Assembly: GCA_020633295.1 (NCBI GenBank)
Contig: JACKDW010000006.1
Span: 372,001-436,000 of the forward strand
DNA length: 64,000 nucleotides
Origin: Myxococcales bacterium
Lineage (GTDB): Bacteria > Myxococcota_A > Polyangia > Nannocystales > Nannocystaceae
Reading direction: 5' to 3'
The position numbers and the translations under genes were made by a program. Positions 48,701 to 60,519 of this stretch are shown here, one piece after another (position 1 is the stretch's first letter; every line of letters begins with the position of its first letter). The notes under the pieces are model-generated. The model searched no databases. It saw only the letters and a program-made list of their open reading frames with translations, and had not been told where the DNA came from.

Positions 48701-48966
48701 CGATGGCGCGGCGCTGCGACAGCTACGGCGCCTCGCTGATCCTGAGCGAGGCCGTCAAGGCGCAGCTCCCCGAGACAGGGCACCTCGAGATCCGCGCGCT
48801 CAACCGCCTCGACCCCGACGACGGCGGCGGGTCGATCCAGGTCTACGAGGTGTTCTCGGCGGTCCCTGGCGAGGGCGAGCCGATGAAGAGCTTCGCGGAG
48901 CGCTTCGCCCAGGACCTCCACGAGTCGCTCGAGGAGCCGCGGGCGGAGCTCCCAGGCGAGCGCTGA
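42763..48966 (+). CDS. Giant multidomain signalling protein: kinase, kinase-like, AAA ATPase, helical repeats, GAF, degenerate cyclase
   Basis: 2067 residues. Domain 1 (about 22-303) is a Hanks kinase with LGEGGMGVVY and VAIKVV, but its catalytic loop reads H145-C146-D147 instead of HRD, followed by D166FG. Domain 2 (about 326-590) is a second kinase fold with no Gly loop, K363, H454KD456 and D475-F-D in place of DFG. This kinase/AAA order is typical of very large bacterial signalling proteins. Residues ~620-1000 form an AAA/STAND-like ATPase with Walker A GPSGIGKS (K662) and Walker B VMFLDDLQWSD. TPR-like helices span about 1080-1640, and a GAF domain about 1660-1815. The last ~210 residues resemble a class III nucleotide cyclase (GIALHAGPVTVGAVGSDREL), but the first metal-binding Asp motif is lost. 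The start is ATG 42763; AAGGA abuts it. Confidence 0.92.
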   Translation: MSPPPPAAGSAPPERPEHPTQIGHFSVLYTLGEGGMGVVYAARDNKLGRKVAIKVVHKAPGEESRGRARMLREAQAMARLSHPNVVQVYEVGEHDGQVYVAMEFVKGRTLRDWQREATRSWKEVLERYIEAARGLAAAHKKGLVHCDFKPHNVLVDDEEGRVRVLDFGLARTYHQQSVNVKARKAAALGAQRAGLETLETSMTMSDMVTGTPAYMSPEQYQGKRATAFSDQFSFCVALYEGLYGARPFSGQNPAALAFQVSAGEIEDPPRDAKVPSWLRRVIVRGLAPDPEERWPSMEALMSALQRDAGAARRYRVRIEGINIERFKLLSSAGYVQLKPFRDGQATVIYAGAREEDHLPVLVKLLRNEAPTPSELARMRRERALLERFDDPGVLRVVKLEHHGRGLALVLENFSAASLRQRIVETGGLAIDEFLRFATRAVDALAVVHAEGLVHKDISPDHILLHRASGRVALMDFDVASEISEEAPSVVDPDQLEGTLAYMAPEQTGRMNRKVDYRSDYYALGVTFYEALTGQLPFETSHPMELVHAHIALAPTPPSEVSANVPEALSRIILRLMSKTAEDRYQSADGLRLDLERCAREWERHGWIEDFPPGEHDTSDNFQIPQKLYGREHSVNLLMAAFERAAGGSTEVMLIAGPSGIGKSAVIREVHKPIVARRGYFISGKSDPLSRDVPYTAVIQAFQDLFRQLLRESDDSLQRWREMLLDALGGQGHVLIDVLPELELVIGAQPPVSQLPPTESANRFRTLFRKLVQVFARDEHPLVMFLDDLQWSDLAALKLIEQLAIDNELSDLLILGAYRDHEVPPDHLLNQIVRAIEESGRVVARHTLQPLDLDHTAALVRDTLTPSPRDTSDLVRVIQTKTEGNPFFVRVLLSSLYEQGVLRFDRSAGGWSWDDAEVASARISDDIVALMSARIGELAPATRNAIEHAACLGNRFTLELLAIITEQEPRIVARDLWEALERGLVQALGDSYKYVGASSEGSSTTLTLPHDIEYRFVHDKVQHAAYSRLEVRRRQEIHLRVGRLLLARAESEGEELGERLFTVTAHLAAAAPLITAPAERLNLARLNLAAGRRAKLAIAYRSAVSHLRSGIDLLPDEAWRDQYDLTFALHRELMESEYLGGNVEAALVLFQPLVARARTDLERAQIYELKVSLETYRKQNSLALSTAFEGLAQLGVHLPQTATVPIVLVEFLRVQLARRWRAADDLTDLPELHEPRKTLLQRLLTTAVPAAYFVDTKLAALILLKSARISLRDGYTDMSAFGVAGYGFVLSGVFGRHDEAYEFGKLALRLNERFKNSWLDVKLDFLVGLFIANWVEPFAAARRRLHRSYQQGIQQGDLAFALYSGVMYINVALVEGQTVDRIYGLAESMEPTAQRAGEIDGIAMLSSIKRMCMALRGQTLQPTRFDTVDWAEADFAAGLDDKTTPQAMFYYNLHKLIALYLFGEFEAAREVSGRLEARLETVLAQPASADFVFYDALTAAARYGAASRSERRRIRTTLARATKKLRRWSGFCPNNFAARLLIVRAEQSRVLGRRDAFILYNQAIQTARTHESIICEALALEMTARYALTAGYEVAVESYATAACDAYRRWGARAKVEQLSQEFGDHFPIYALPPAPEEPEETQSSSATMTSTAQDLDRVSRTFQSIVDDLNLDGLLTNMTQTLTEFTGARHCVVLLERDGALTVEAEGGLPPMSVQLGRGRAPSDSTLLCAAIVKYVARTHEPVLLTNAAESGDFTSDPYIKSGAVRSVLCAPMLLRRDDLVGVIYLENGLAPDVFRHEHVAALAQLLPPVAVAIRTAMRANSYRRFVPHAALDRLAERVKRELRPGDHVNIEGTVQALSLRGTAAIVGDGRGMRSALALLNRFFDAAAMIVERHGGFVAERSSDSLTACYPGGSGPALTAATELLEIGHELFMHREHASRYAGVDIGIALHAGPVTVGAVGSDRELSLVMLSRTVTIARAMARRCDSYGASLILSEAVKAQLPETGHLEIRALNRLDPDDGGGSIQVYEVFSAVPGEGEPMKSFAERFAQDLHESLEEPRAELPGER

Positions 48967-49136
48967 CGCGGACGTCCACGCGCCCGCGCGGGCGCTCGCC
49001 CCCAGCTGGGGAGCGACCGCCGCAGCCGCGAATTGATATGCGTTAAAAGACACATTACCGACACCGCGTCGGCGCCGGCGCGCGTGACGTCGGGTCCGCG
49101 CCCGGGGTATTCTGCCGCCCTGCTCTGGAGGGTCGA

Positions 49137-51563
49137 ATGAGGCGTATCTCGAAGCGACGGCACGGCGGGCGCGCGACGCTCGCGGTGGGGGCCGCGGTCC
49201 TGCTCGCGGCCGCAGGCTGCAACAACGGCGACGATCAGGTCACGACCGACGGCGGCACGACGGGCGGCGAGGGCACGTCCGCCGGGCCCGAGTCCACGGG
49301 CGACGACGCGTCGACGGACGCCGACACCACGACCGACGCCGACCCGACTGGCACCACCGGCGAGCCGGTCGAGTGCACGCCCACGCGCGAGTTCTTCGTC
49401 GACGAGGTCTGGCCGATGATGGGCACGGTCTGCATCCAGTGCCACGACCCGACCGGCGTGGCCGCCGAGCAATTCGCGGACTTCCTGCTGCTGCCGCCGA
49501 TCTACCCGGGCTTCATCGACGCGAACATCGAGAACATCCGCGCGATCAAGGGCTACCAGTACGAGGGCGTGCCGCTGCTGCTCGCCAAGCCCACCGGGCT
49601 CACGGATCACGGCGGCGGCGACATCCTGCCCGAGGGCAGCGCCGAGTACGAGGCGATCGTCGAGTTCCTCGAGCAGCTCGAGGCGCCGCTCGAGTGCCCG
49701 CCGCCCGACGCCAACGCGAGCTTCGCGGACGTCGAGCTGCTCGACGCCTGGGAGACGCTGCGCAAGGCCGCGCTGCACCTCCAGGGGCGCCTGCCGACGG
49801 AGCAGGAGTACGGGCTGCTCGAGTTCGGCGGCGGCGACGACGAGGACCTCGAGTACGTCGTCGGCACCCTGCTCGAGGGGCCAGCCTTCGAGGATCGCCT
49901 GCTCGAGCTGTTCAACGACGTGCTGCTCACCGATCAGTTCTTCGCGAACAACTCGACCAACCGCGCCGCCTCGGTGCTGAACAACAACCAGTGGCCGAAC
50001 CGCACGCCGTTCACGCAGAACCTGCTGATGCAGTCGACCGAGGAGCGCCGGCGGATCAACAAGGCGATCGCCCGCGAGCCGCTCGACCTCATCCGCTACA
50101 TCGTCCGCTACGACCGCCCGTTCACCGAGATCCTGACCGCCGAGTACATGGTGTTCAGGCCCGACACGGCGTGGTTCTACGACGTAGACATCGCGTTCGA
50201 TAACCCGAATGACTACGACGAGCTGCAGCCCGGCCTGCTCTCGACGGCGGACATGCCCGACGTGCCCTGGCCGCACGCCGGCATCCTCAGCTCGCCGATG
50301 TGGCTCAACCGCTACCCGACGACGGTGACGAACCGCAACCGCCACCGCTCGCGGATGATCTACCAGCACTTCCTGGCGACCAACGTGCTCGAGCTGGCGA
50401 GCCAGGCGATCGACCCCGAGGCGGGCTCGGCGATCTTCAACCCGACGCGCAACAACCCGGTCTGCGCCAAGTGCCACCGCGGCATGGACCCGCTCGCGGG
50501 CGCGTTCCAGATGTTCAGCGAGTCCGACGACGAGCGCCTGCTGCCCGAGCCCGCGTGGCACGGGGAGATGTTCAGCCCCGGCTTCGGCACCGAGGAGATG
50601 CCGCCGACGGAGTTCGCCAACGGCATCCAGTGGCTCGCGCAGCGCGTCGTCGAGGACCCGCGCTTCTCGCTCTCGATCGTCTACCACGTCTACAAGGGCC
50701 TCACCGGCCACGACGCGCTCAAGTACCCCACGGACCCCGGCGCGCCCGGCTTCGACGGCCTCGTGATCGCCTGGGAGAACCAGGACGCGTTCTTCCGCAA
50801 GGTCGCCTCCGACTTCGAGCTCTCGAACTACAACCTCAAGACGATCCTCACCGCGATCGTCATGAGCCCCTACTTCCGCGCGCGCGACATGCCGAGCGCG
50901 CCCAGCGACGCGCGCGCCGCCGAGCTCACCGACGTCGGCACCGCGCGGCTCTCGACGCCGGAGCTGCTCGCGCGGAAGATCTACGCGACCGCCGGGGTCC
51001 GCTGGGACAAGTCGGTGGGCGGCGACGAGTACCTGCTGACCGACTACCTCGTGCTCTACGGCGGCATGGACTCGGACGAGATCACCGACCGCCTGCCCGA
51101 CGTGAACCACATCATGACGCAGGTCGCCATGCGCATGGCGAACGAGGTCGCGTGCCGGGCGACGTCCTTCGACTTCAGCAAGCCGCAGTCGGACCGCCTG
51201 CTGTTCCCCTACGTCGAGATGTCCGACACGCCGCTGAACGCGCCCGGCGCGATCAAGGACAACATCCAGCACCTCTACGAGCACGTGCTCGGCGAGTCGC
51301 TCGAGCTCGACCACCCCGACATCGAGCTCGCCTACAACCTGTTCAAGGAGACACAATTCGAGGGGGCGATCAGCGCCGCGAACAACGACCCCGACAGCGA
51401 GACCATCGCCATCATCTCGACCTGCCGCGCGACCACGAACCCGAACACGGGCGCCGCGATCCCGGCGGAGCAGCAGGTCGTCGACGACCCCACCTACACG
51501 GTCCGCGCGTGGATGGCCGTGCTCACCTACATGCTCTCGGACTACCGGTTCCTGTACGAGTGA
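49137..51563 (+). CDS. Lipoprotein with CxxCH motifs, DUF1592/DUF1588-like, partner of a DUF1501 protein
   Basis: 808 residues from ATG 49137, with GGAGGG just upstream. The signal ends in lipobox LAAAGCNNG, followed by a ~55-residue Thr/Asp/Gly spacer. Two haem-type motifs are visible: C99IQCH103 in an N-terminal cytochrome-c-like region and C443AKCH447 in NPVCAKCHRGMDPLAGAFQM, which is typical of DUF1588/DUF1592-like proteins. Other landmarks are GRLPTEQEYGLLE, RRRINKAIAREPLDLIRYIV, WLNRYPTTVTNRNRHRSRMI and the C-terminal YMLSDYRFLYE. Related proteins in Planctomycetes and Myxococcota are always paired with DUF1501, as here (30 bp downstream). The biochemical role is unknown; an envelope-tethered c-type cytochrome is a reasonable reading. 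Confidence 0.82.
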   Translation: MRRISKRRHGGRATLAVGAAVLLAAAGCNNGDDQVTTDGGTTGGEGTSAGPESTGDDASTDADTTTDADPTGTTGEPVECTPTREFFVDEVWPMMGTVCIQCHDPTGVAAEQFADFLLLPPIYPGFIDANIENIRAIKGYQYEGVPLLLAKPTGLTDHGGGDILPEGSAEYEAIVEFLEQLEAPLECPPPDANASFADVELLDAWETLRKAALHLQGRLPTEQEYGLLEFGGGDDEDLEYVVGTLLEGPAFEDRLLELFNDVLLTDQFFANNSTNRAASVLNNNQWPNRTPFTQNLLMQSTEERRRINKAIAREPLDLIRYIVRYDRPFTEILTAEYMVFRPDTAWFYDVDIAFDNPNDYDELQPGLLSTADMPDVPWPHAGILSSPMWLNRYPTTVTNRNRHRSRMIYQHFLATNVLELASQAIDPEAGSAIFNPTRNNPVCAKCHRGMDPLAGAFQMFSESDDERLLPEPAWHGEMFSPGFGTEEMPPTEFANGIQWLAQRVVEDPRFSLSIVYHVYKGLTGHDALKYPTDPGAPGFDGLVIAWENQDAFFRKVASDFELSNYNLKTILTAIVMSPYFRARDMPSAPSDARAAELTDVGTARLSTPELLARKIYATAGVRWDKSVGGDEYLLTDYLVLYGGMDSDEITDRLPDVNHIMTQVAMRMANEVACRATSFDFSKPQSDRLLFPYVEMSDTPLNAPGAIKDNIQHLYEHVLGESLELDHPDIELAYNLFKETQFEGAISAANNDPDSETIAIISTCRATTNPNTGAAIPAEQQVVDDPTYTVRAWMAVLTYMLSDYRFLYE

Positions 51564-51593
51564 GCCGCCCTGGACTCGAAGGAGATTGACCCA

Positions 51594-52931
51594 ATGGACC
51601 GCCGCAAGTTCCTCAAGATCGCCTCGATGACCGGGCTCTCGGTCGTCGCCCCGGTGTTCTCCCGCCCGGCGCGCGCCGCCGCGCCGTACGCGGGCCCGTT
51701 CTTCGTGATGATCAGCGCCCGCGGGGGCTGGGATCCGACGTACTACTGCGACCCGAAGCCGCCCGGCGCCTTCAACAACGGCATCTACATGGCGCCGAAG
51801 GCCGCCGGCAACCTGTCCTTCGCGCCCATCGCGATCACGCAGGCCGGCGTCGGGCTCAACGACCCGCTCTCGATGGGCTTCGTGATGTCCAACGACGCGT
51901 TCTTCAGCAAGCACTCGGACAAGCTGCTGGTCGTCAACGGCGTCAACATGGAGACCAACAACCACCTGCGCGGCGTCACGACGATCTGGAGCGGGCGCGG
52001 CTCCGAGGGCTACCCCTCGCTGGGCGCGCTGCTCGCGGCCGCCAAGGACCCGACGCTGCCGCTCGCGTTCATCAGCAGCGGCGGCTACGACGCGACCGAG
52101 AAGCTCGTGCCGGTCACGCGCCTCAGCAGCGTCACGCCGTTCCGCAAGATCGCCGAGCCCAACCGCATCGTCCCCACGGACCCCGACAACCTCGCGCGCT
52201 ACCACATGAGCTCGACCTTCGACCGCATCCGCGCGGCCCAGGGCGAGCGCCTGCAGGCCCAGGTCAGCGACTTCAACCTGCCGACCATGAAGCGCTCCGG
52301 GAGCGCGCTGTTCCTCGCGCGCCAGGGCGACGACACGCTCGCGAGCGTGCCGCTGCCCGACACGCTCATCACGATGCCCACGGAGCTCTCCGACCTCCAG
52401 CGCATGTGTCAGCAGATCCAGTTCGCGCTCGCGGCCTTCGAGGCCGGGCTCGCGGTCGCGGTCAACCTCGAGCTCGGCGGCTTCGACACCCACGGCAACC
52501 ACGACCGCGATCAGGTGCGTCAGCTCGCCAAGCTCAACTTCGGGATCGACTACCTGATCAGCGAGGCCCAGGCCAAGGGGCTCGACGGCAGCATGATCAC
52601 CATGGTCGGCGCCGACTTCGGGCGCGGCAAGGGCTACAACGGGCCCAACCCGACCGACGGCAAGGATCACTGGCCGGTCGGCAGCGCGATGTTCTTCGGC
52701 GCCGGCATCGCCGGGAACCGCGTGGTCGGGGGCACCGACGACGCCGACCAGCTGCCGCTGCTCGTCGATCCCGAGACGCTCGAGCTCACCGACGACGAGG
52801 AGCTCGGCGTCGAGCTCAAGTGCGCCGACCTGCACGTCGCGATGCGGGAGTTCGCGGCCATCGACGGATCCGACGAGGCCGGGCGCTACCCGCTGCTCGC
52901 CAACGAGCTCAGCGGGCTGTTCACCGGCTAG
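51594..52931 (+). CDS. DUF1501-family Tat-exported protein
   Basis: 445 residues from ATG 51594, with AAGGAG nine bases upstream. The Tat signal MDRRKFLKIASMTGLSVVAP has the RR motif and ends at ARAAAPY. The sulfatase-like DUF1501 landmarks are FFVMISARGGWDPTYYCDPK, VVNGVNMETNNHLRGVTTIW, VAVNLELGGFDTHGNHDRDQ and ITMVGADFGRGKGYNGPNPT followed by DGKDHWPVGSAMFFGAGI. The fold is of the alkaline-phosphatase superfamily but the nucleophile is not obvious. Tat export suggests it folds, perhaps with a cofactor, before transport. It follows the CxxCH lipoprotein gene in the same operon and is convergent with the kinase at 52969. Confidence 0.9.
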   Translation: MDRRKFLKIASMTGLSVVAPVFSRPARAAAPYAGPFFVMISARGGWDPTYYCDPKPPGAFNNGIYMAPKAAGNLSFAPIAITQAGVGLNDPLSMGFVMSNDAFFSKHSDKLLVVNGVNMETNNHLRGVTTIWSGRGSEGYPSLGALLAAAKDPTLPLAFISSGGYDATEKLVPVTRLSSVTPFRKIAEPNRIVPTDPDNLARYHMSSTFDRIRAAQGERLQAQVSDFNLPTMKRSGSALFLARQGDDTLASVPLPDTLITMPTELSDLQRMCQQIQFALAAFEAGLAVAVNLELGGFDTHGNHDRDQVRQLAKLNFGIDYLISEAQAKGLDGSMITMVGADFGRGKGYNGPNPTDGKDHWPVGSAMFFGAGIAGNRVVGGTDDADQLPLLVDPETLELTDDEELGVELKCADLHVAMREFAAIDGSDEAGRYPLLANELSGLFTG

Positions 52932-52968
52932 CGACGCGGCGACAGGCGGCGCCCTTCGGCGACGCGCG

Positions 52969-56115
<3,147 letters not shown>

Positions 56116-56231
56116 CGTCCTCCTCCGCCAACTGTACCGTTACCCAGGTCGCTAATTTCTATTCAGGCGCGCGGCGGATCGGCGACGCGCGGCCGTCGCG
56201 TTCGTCGCCGCGCGCCGTGATAACCTGCCCG

Positions 56232-56867
56232 ATGATGCTCGAGGACTGGGAGCTGCTCGACCGCTGGCGGGGCGGTGAGAAGCGCGCCGGCGCCGAGCTG
56301 CTGCGGCGCTACTTCGGCCTGCTCTCGCGCATCTTCTACAACAAGGTCGCGACGCGCGAGGACGCCGCCGACCTCGTCTCCGACACGCTGCTCGCGTGCA
56401 CGGCGAGCAAGGACCGCGTGAAGGACGGCGCGAGCTTTCGCGCGTACGTGACCGCGATCGCGCTCAACCAGCTCCGCCTGTACTACCGCAAGCGACACAA
56501 GCGGCAGCGCGAGCGCGAGGACTTCCTCGCGTGCTGCGTCGCCGAGCTCGACGCGCCCGCCTCACCCTACGCCCGGCTCGCGCGCCGGCGCGAGGAGCTC
56601 CTGCTGGTGCAGGCGCTGCGGAGCATCCCGCTCGAGTACCAGCTCGCGCTCGAGCTCCACCTGTTCGAGGGGCTCAACGGGCGCGAGATCGCCGAGCTGC
56701 TCGGGCTCCCGAACGCGACGGTGTACACCCGGATCCGGCGCGCGCGCGAGCAGCTGACGCGCGCGGTCGAGCGGCTCTCGCGGGACCAGGCCGAGTGCGC
56801 GTCGACGCTGACGAGCCTCGCCGGCTGGGCCCAGCAGATCCGCCTGCGGATCCCGACGGGGCCTTAA
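56232..56867 (+). CDS. ECF-family RNA polymerase sigma factor
   Basis: 211 residues from ATG 56232 (ATG 56235 and GTG 56217 are alternatives). Region 2 is FGLLSRIFYNKVATREDAAD and LVSDTLLACTASKDRVKDG, with FRAYVTAIALNQLRLYYRK. Region 4 is LRSIPLEYQLALELHLFEGL and REIAELLGLPNATVYTRIRR. The gene has no anti-sigma neighbour and is head-to-head with a TPR-tailed kinase. The shared 116-bp region includes an AT-rich segment (GCTAATTTCTATTCAG) likely to hold both promoters. Kinase-controlled ECF factors are known; that this is one is inferred from context only. Confidence 0.87.
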   Translation: MMLEDWELLDRWRGGEKRAGAELLRRYFGLLSRIFYNKVATREDAADLVSDTLLACTASKDRVKDGASFRAYVTAIALNQLRLYYRKRHKRQREREDFLACCVAELDAPASPYARLARRREELLLVQALRSIPLEYQLALELHLFEGLNGREIAELLGLPNATVYTRIRRAREQLTRAVERLSRDQAECASTLTSLAGWAQQIRLRIPTGP

Positions 56868-56874
56868 CAGGCGA

Positions 56875-56900
56875 GGCCCGCCGGGCGCGCCCGGCGGGTC
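56875..56900. terminator. Perfect 22-bp palindrome between convergent ECF sigma and vault-protein genes
   Basis: CCCGCCGGGC (56877-56886) and GCCCGGCGGG (56889-56898) form a perfect inverted repeat around GC, extendable to 12 bp by a G:T and a G:C pair. It lies in the 70-bp gap between two convergent stop codons. There is no T-run after it, so it would be a factor-dependent or weak terminator, or a transcript-end stabiliser for either gene. Confidence 0.5.
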
Positions 56901-56937
56901 TCGCTAGCTGGCATTTAAGCCAGGATGGCGGTGCTCG

Positions 56938-59427
56938 CTACTCGCCGTCCGACGCGGCCTTGAGCAGGCGCGCGAGCGGGGTGCCCTGCAGCAGGCGCGC
57001 GAGCACGTCCGCGACGCTCTCGCCGCCGAGGATCGCCAGCGGCGCCATGCTCTCCGCCATCTTCTCGGCGAGCGCGCGGTCGCCGAAGGCCTGCAGCGCG
57101 GCGATCAGCTCGGGCGAGACGGCGCCGGCCTTGTCGACCACCGCCTGGACCTCGGCCCGGATGCTCTGGAGCTGCAGCTCGAGCTGGCGCTGGTGCTGCT
57201 CGAGCTCGAACTCCTGCGTCGCGCGCTTGCGCGCGAGGTCGGCCCTGTGGATCGTGTCGATCGCCTCCTGCTGCGACAGCTCCGCGGCCTGGCTGCGCTG
57301 GCGAGCCTCGGCGCGCGCGTCGATCTGCGCCATGTCGAGCGACTTCTGCTGCTCGACCTCCTTCTGCTTCTCGACCATCGACGCGCGCCGCGTCGTCGAC
57401 TGCACGGCCGCGATCTGCTGCGAGATGGCCTCGCTGCGCTCGGTGAACTCGAGCTTGCGCTGCTCGCTCGCGAGCGCGAGCGTCTGCTGGACCGCGGCGT
57501 GCTGGGCCTCGACGAGCAGCTCGGCGATCGACTCGTCGCCGATGTTCACGTCGAGCACCTCGACGTCGTACACGCGCATGCCGTTCTCGCTGAACACGCG
57601 CCCCGGGCGGCGCCCGTCCTCGCCCTGCTTGCCGAGGATCACCTCGCGCAGGATCGACGTCGCGTCCGAGTAGAACGTCTGGATGCCGAGCTTCTTGACC
57701 GCGTTGCGCACGAGCGAGCGGATGTGGTCGCAGAGGAACTTGACGTAGTTCTCGACCTCGAACCACTTGTGCGGGTCCTCGCCTTCGAAGTTCACGCGGT
57801 ACTTCAGGCGCACGCTGATCTGCACGAGGTCTCGCGTCTCGGCGTCGATGCGGTCCGAGATCTTGTTGTTGAGCACGCGCAGGTAGACCGTGCGCAGCAG
57901 GTTCTCGTCGGTCTTCGGGCAGCCCGTGGACATCTCGAGCAGCTGCAGCGTCTCGTCGTACTCGAGCAGGTGCGTGTGCGGCCCCTGCACGACCTTGCGC
58001 CCGCCGGACTTGTCGACCACGAGCACCGCGTAGCCGGTCCACACGTCGATCGCGACGGCGCCCTCGTAGCGCGTGTCGAGCACGATCGTGCGCGGGCCCG
58101 AGAAGCCCTGGTTGCGCGAGAAGCCGTCGCCGGCGAAGCCCTGGGGCGGCGGCGGCGGGGCCGGCGGCGCGCCCGCGGAGCGCTTGGACTTGCGCCGGCT
58201 CTGCTCCTCGGCCTGCAGCTCGCGATCGGCGACGAAGTCGGCGCCGCGCTTGGCCCCGGCGGCCTGCGCCAGGCTCAGGTTGTACTCGAGCGCCTCGCGG
58301 TTGCCCGGGAACAGCAGCCTGCACAGCTTCGGGTCGAGCACGCGGCGGACGATCACCTGGGTGCGCGGATCCGGCAGGAAGATGCTCGGGCCGCGCTGCA
58401 GCGCGATCTGCCCGGTCAGGCGGTTGAGCACGTAGCGGGCCTCGCCCGCCGGGATCGCGACCGCGTTCTGCTTCTCCTCATCCCCGTACTTGATGATCGC
58501 GTGCTCGGGGCGCGGGAAGTAGATCTTGTGCGTCTTGCCGGTGATGAAGAGCTCGTCGCCGACCTTGTAGTCGACGCCCTCCTCGGAGTACGGCGCGATG
58601 ACCTTGAGGTACAGGCCGTTGATCTCGTTGAGCTCGATCGCCCGGAACTTGCGCGAGCCGTTGTGGGTGATGAACGCCTCGGTCGGGCGCGGGAACACGA
58701 CCGCGGGCCCGCGGATGTAGCGCTTGTTGCCGTCCTCATCGAGCAGGATGCAGTACTCGAGGCGCTCGAGCGTGACCGCCTCGCGCACGTAGCGGCCGGC
58801 GCTGTCGCGCACGATCTCGAGGCCGGTCGGCGGGATGTAGAACGCGACGTCGGTGCCGCGGATGACGAACAGCTTGCCCATCGTCAGATCGGGCATGCCC
58901 CCGTCGTGGATCGCGTCGCCGCCGTCCTCCCCGTCCTTGGCGTCGTCGCCCTCCTTCTTCTTGATGACCGCCTTCGACCAGTTCTCCTTGGCGCCCTCCT
59001 CGTCGTAGACGCGCACGAGCAGGTAGTGGTTGGAGCGCAGGCGGTGGCCCTGCACGACCTTGACCATCTGCCCGGGCCACAGCGCGAAGGAGATCGGGCC
59101 GGGGATGTTGACCTTGCGCCCGATGTCGAGGACCGGGAGGTTGTTGAGCGCCCCCGTGCGCGGGTGCGACTGGTCCTTCGCCGGGTTCTTCAGCACGAGG
59201 TACCAGCCCTCGGGGGCGATCGAGATGGTGTGCGTCGCCTCCTGCAGCGTCTTGTGGGAGAAGCGCTTGCTCTCCGGGTCAAAGACGACAGGCTGGTCGG
59301 TGTTGGCCAGGCTCGTCTTGTGGGGCCCGACGTAGACGTTGATGTTGCCCTTCGTCTCGTCGGAGATGAACGCGAATTCATTCGGCGCGAGGACCAGGTC
59401 CCGCTCGCGACCACGATCTGGCATCAT
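56938..59427 (-). CDS. Bacterial homologue of the major vault protein (MVP)
   Basis: 829 residues, close to the ~860-893 of eukaryotic MVP. In eukaryotes 78 MVP copies build the vault, a hollow ribonucleoprotein shell. The MVP domain order is visible. N-terminal beta repeats (about 8-400) include NEFAFISDETKGNINVYVGP, ISIAPEGWYLVLKNP and AIPAGEARYVLNRLTGQIAL. A Pro-rich linker (about 420-435) is followed by another repeat, DVWTGYAVLVVDKSGGRKVV. The shoulder (about 500-625, DRIDAETRDLVQISVRLKYR) matches MVP [20 protein letters not shown]. A long charged cap helix (about 640-765) and a cap-ring-like end (AGAVSPELIAALQAFGDRAL) complete it. The start is ATG 59427 or 59424, with AGGAG 3 and 6 bases upstream. 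SPFH-only proteins share just the shoulder. Confidence 0.92.
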   Translation of the reverse strand: MMPDRGRERDLVLAPNEFAFISDETKGNINVYVGPHKTSLANTDQPVVFDPESKRFSHKTLQEATHTISIAPEGWYLVLKNPAKDQSHPRTGALNNLPVLDIGRKVNIPGPISFALWPGQMVKVVQGHRLRSNHYLLVRVYDEEGAKENWSKAVIKKKEGDDAKDGEDGGDAIHDGGMPDLTMGKLFVIRGTDVAFYIPPTGLEIVRDSAGRYVREAVTLERLEYCILLDEDGNKRYIRGPAVVFPRPTEAFITHNGSRKFRAIELNEINGLYLKVIAPYSEEGVDYKVGDELFITGKTHKIYFPRPEHAIIKYGDEEKQNAVAIPAGEARYVLNRLTGQIALQRGPSIFLPDPRTQVIVRRVLDPKLCRLLFPGNREALEYNLSLAQAAGAKRGADFVADRELQAEEQSRRKSKRSAGAPPAPPPPPQGFAGDGFSRNQGFSGPRTIVLDTRYEGAVAIDVWTGYAVLVVDKSGGRKVVQGPHTHLLEYDETLQLLEMSTGCPKTDENLLRTVYLRVLNNKISDRIDAETRDLVQISVRLKYRVNFEGEDPHKWFEVENYVKFLCDHIRSLVRNAVKKLGIQTFYSDATSILREVILGKQGEDGRRPGRVFSENGMRVYDVEVLDVNIGDESIAELLVEAQHAAVQQTLALASEQRKLEFTERSEAISQQIAAVQSTTRRASMVEKQKEVEQQKSLDMAQIDARAEARQRSQAAELSQQEAIDTIHRADLARKRATQEFELEQHQRQLELQLQSIRAEVQAVVDKAGAVSPELIAALQAFGDRALAEKMAESMAPLAILGGESVADVLARLLQGTPLARLLKAASDGE

Positions 59428-59616
59428 AGACTCCTCTTCTCAGCTCGCGCGACGCGGCGGCGATTCGCCGCGTGCGGACCCGAAGGATACGGGCTCGCGT
59501 CGCGCGGGACCACGGCCGCGCGCGCGCACGATGTTCGGCTCGCGCGGCCGCGCGCCGTCACGGGCGGAGCCACGCACGACATGCCCAACCGGGCAGGTTG
59601 CGAAGTCGAGCCGCGC

Positions 59617-60516
<900 letters not shown>

Positions 60517-60519
60517 GGG

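Noticed and set aside
48843..52835. A 1330-codon minus-strand frame across the CxxCH lipoprotein and DUF1501 genes
   Set aside because: It is antisense to two genes with signal peptides, ribosome-binding sites and family motifs, and has no recognisable content of its own.
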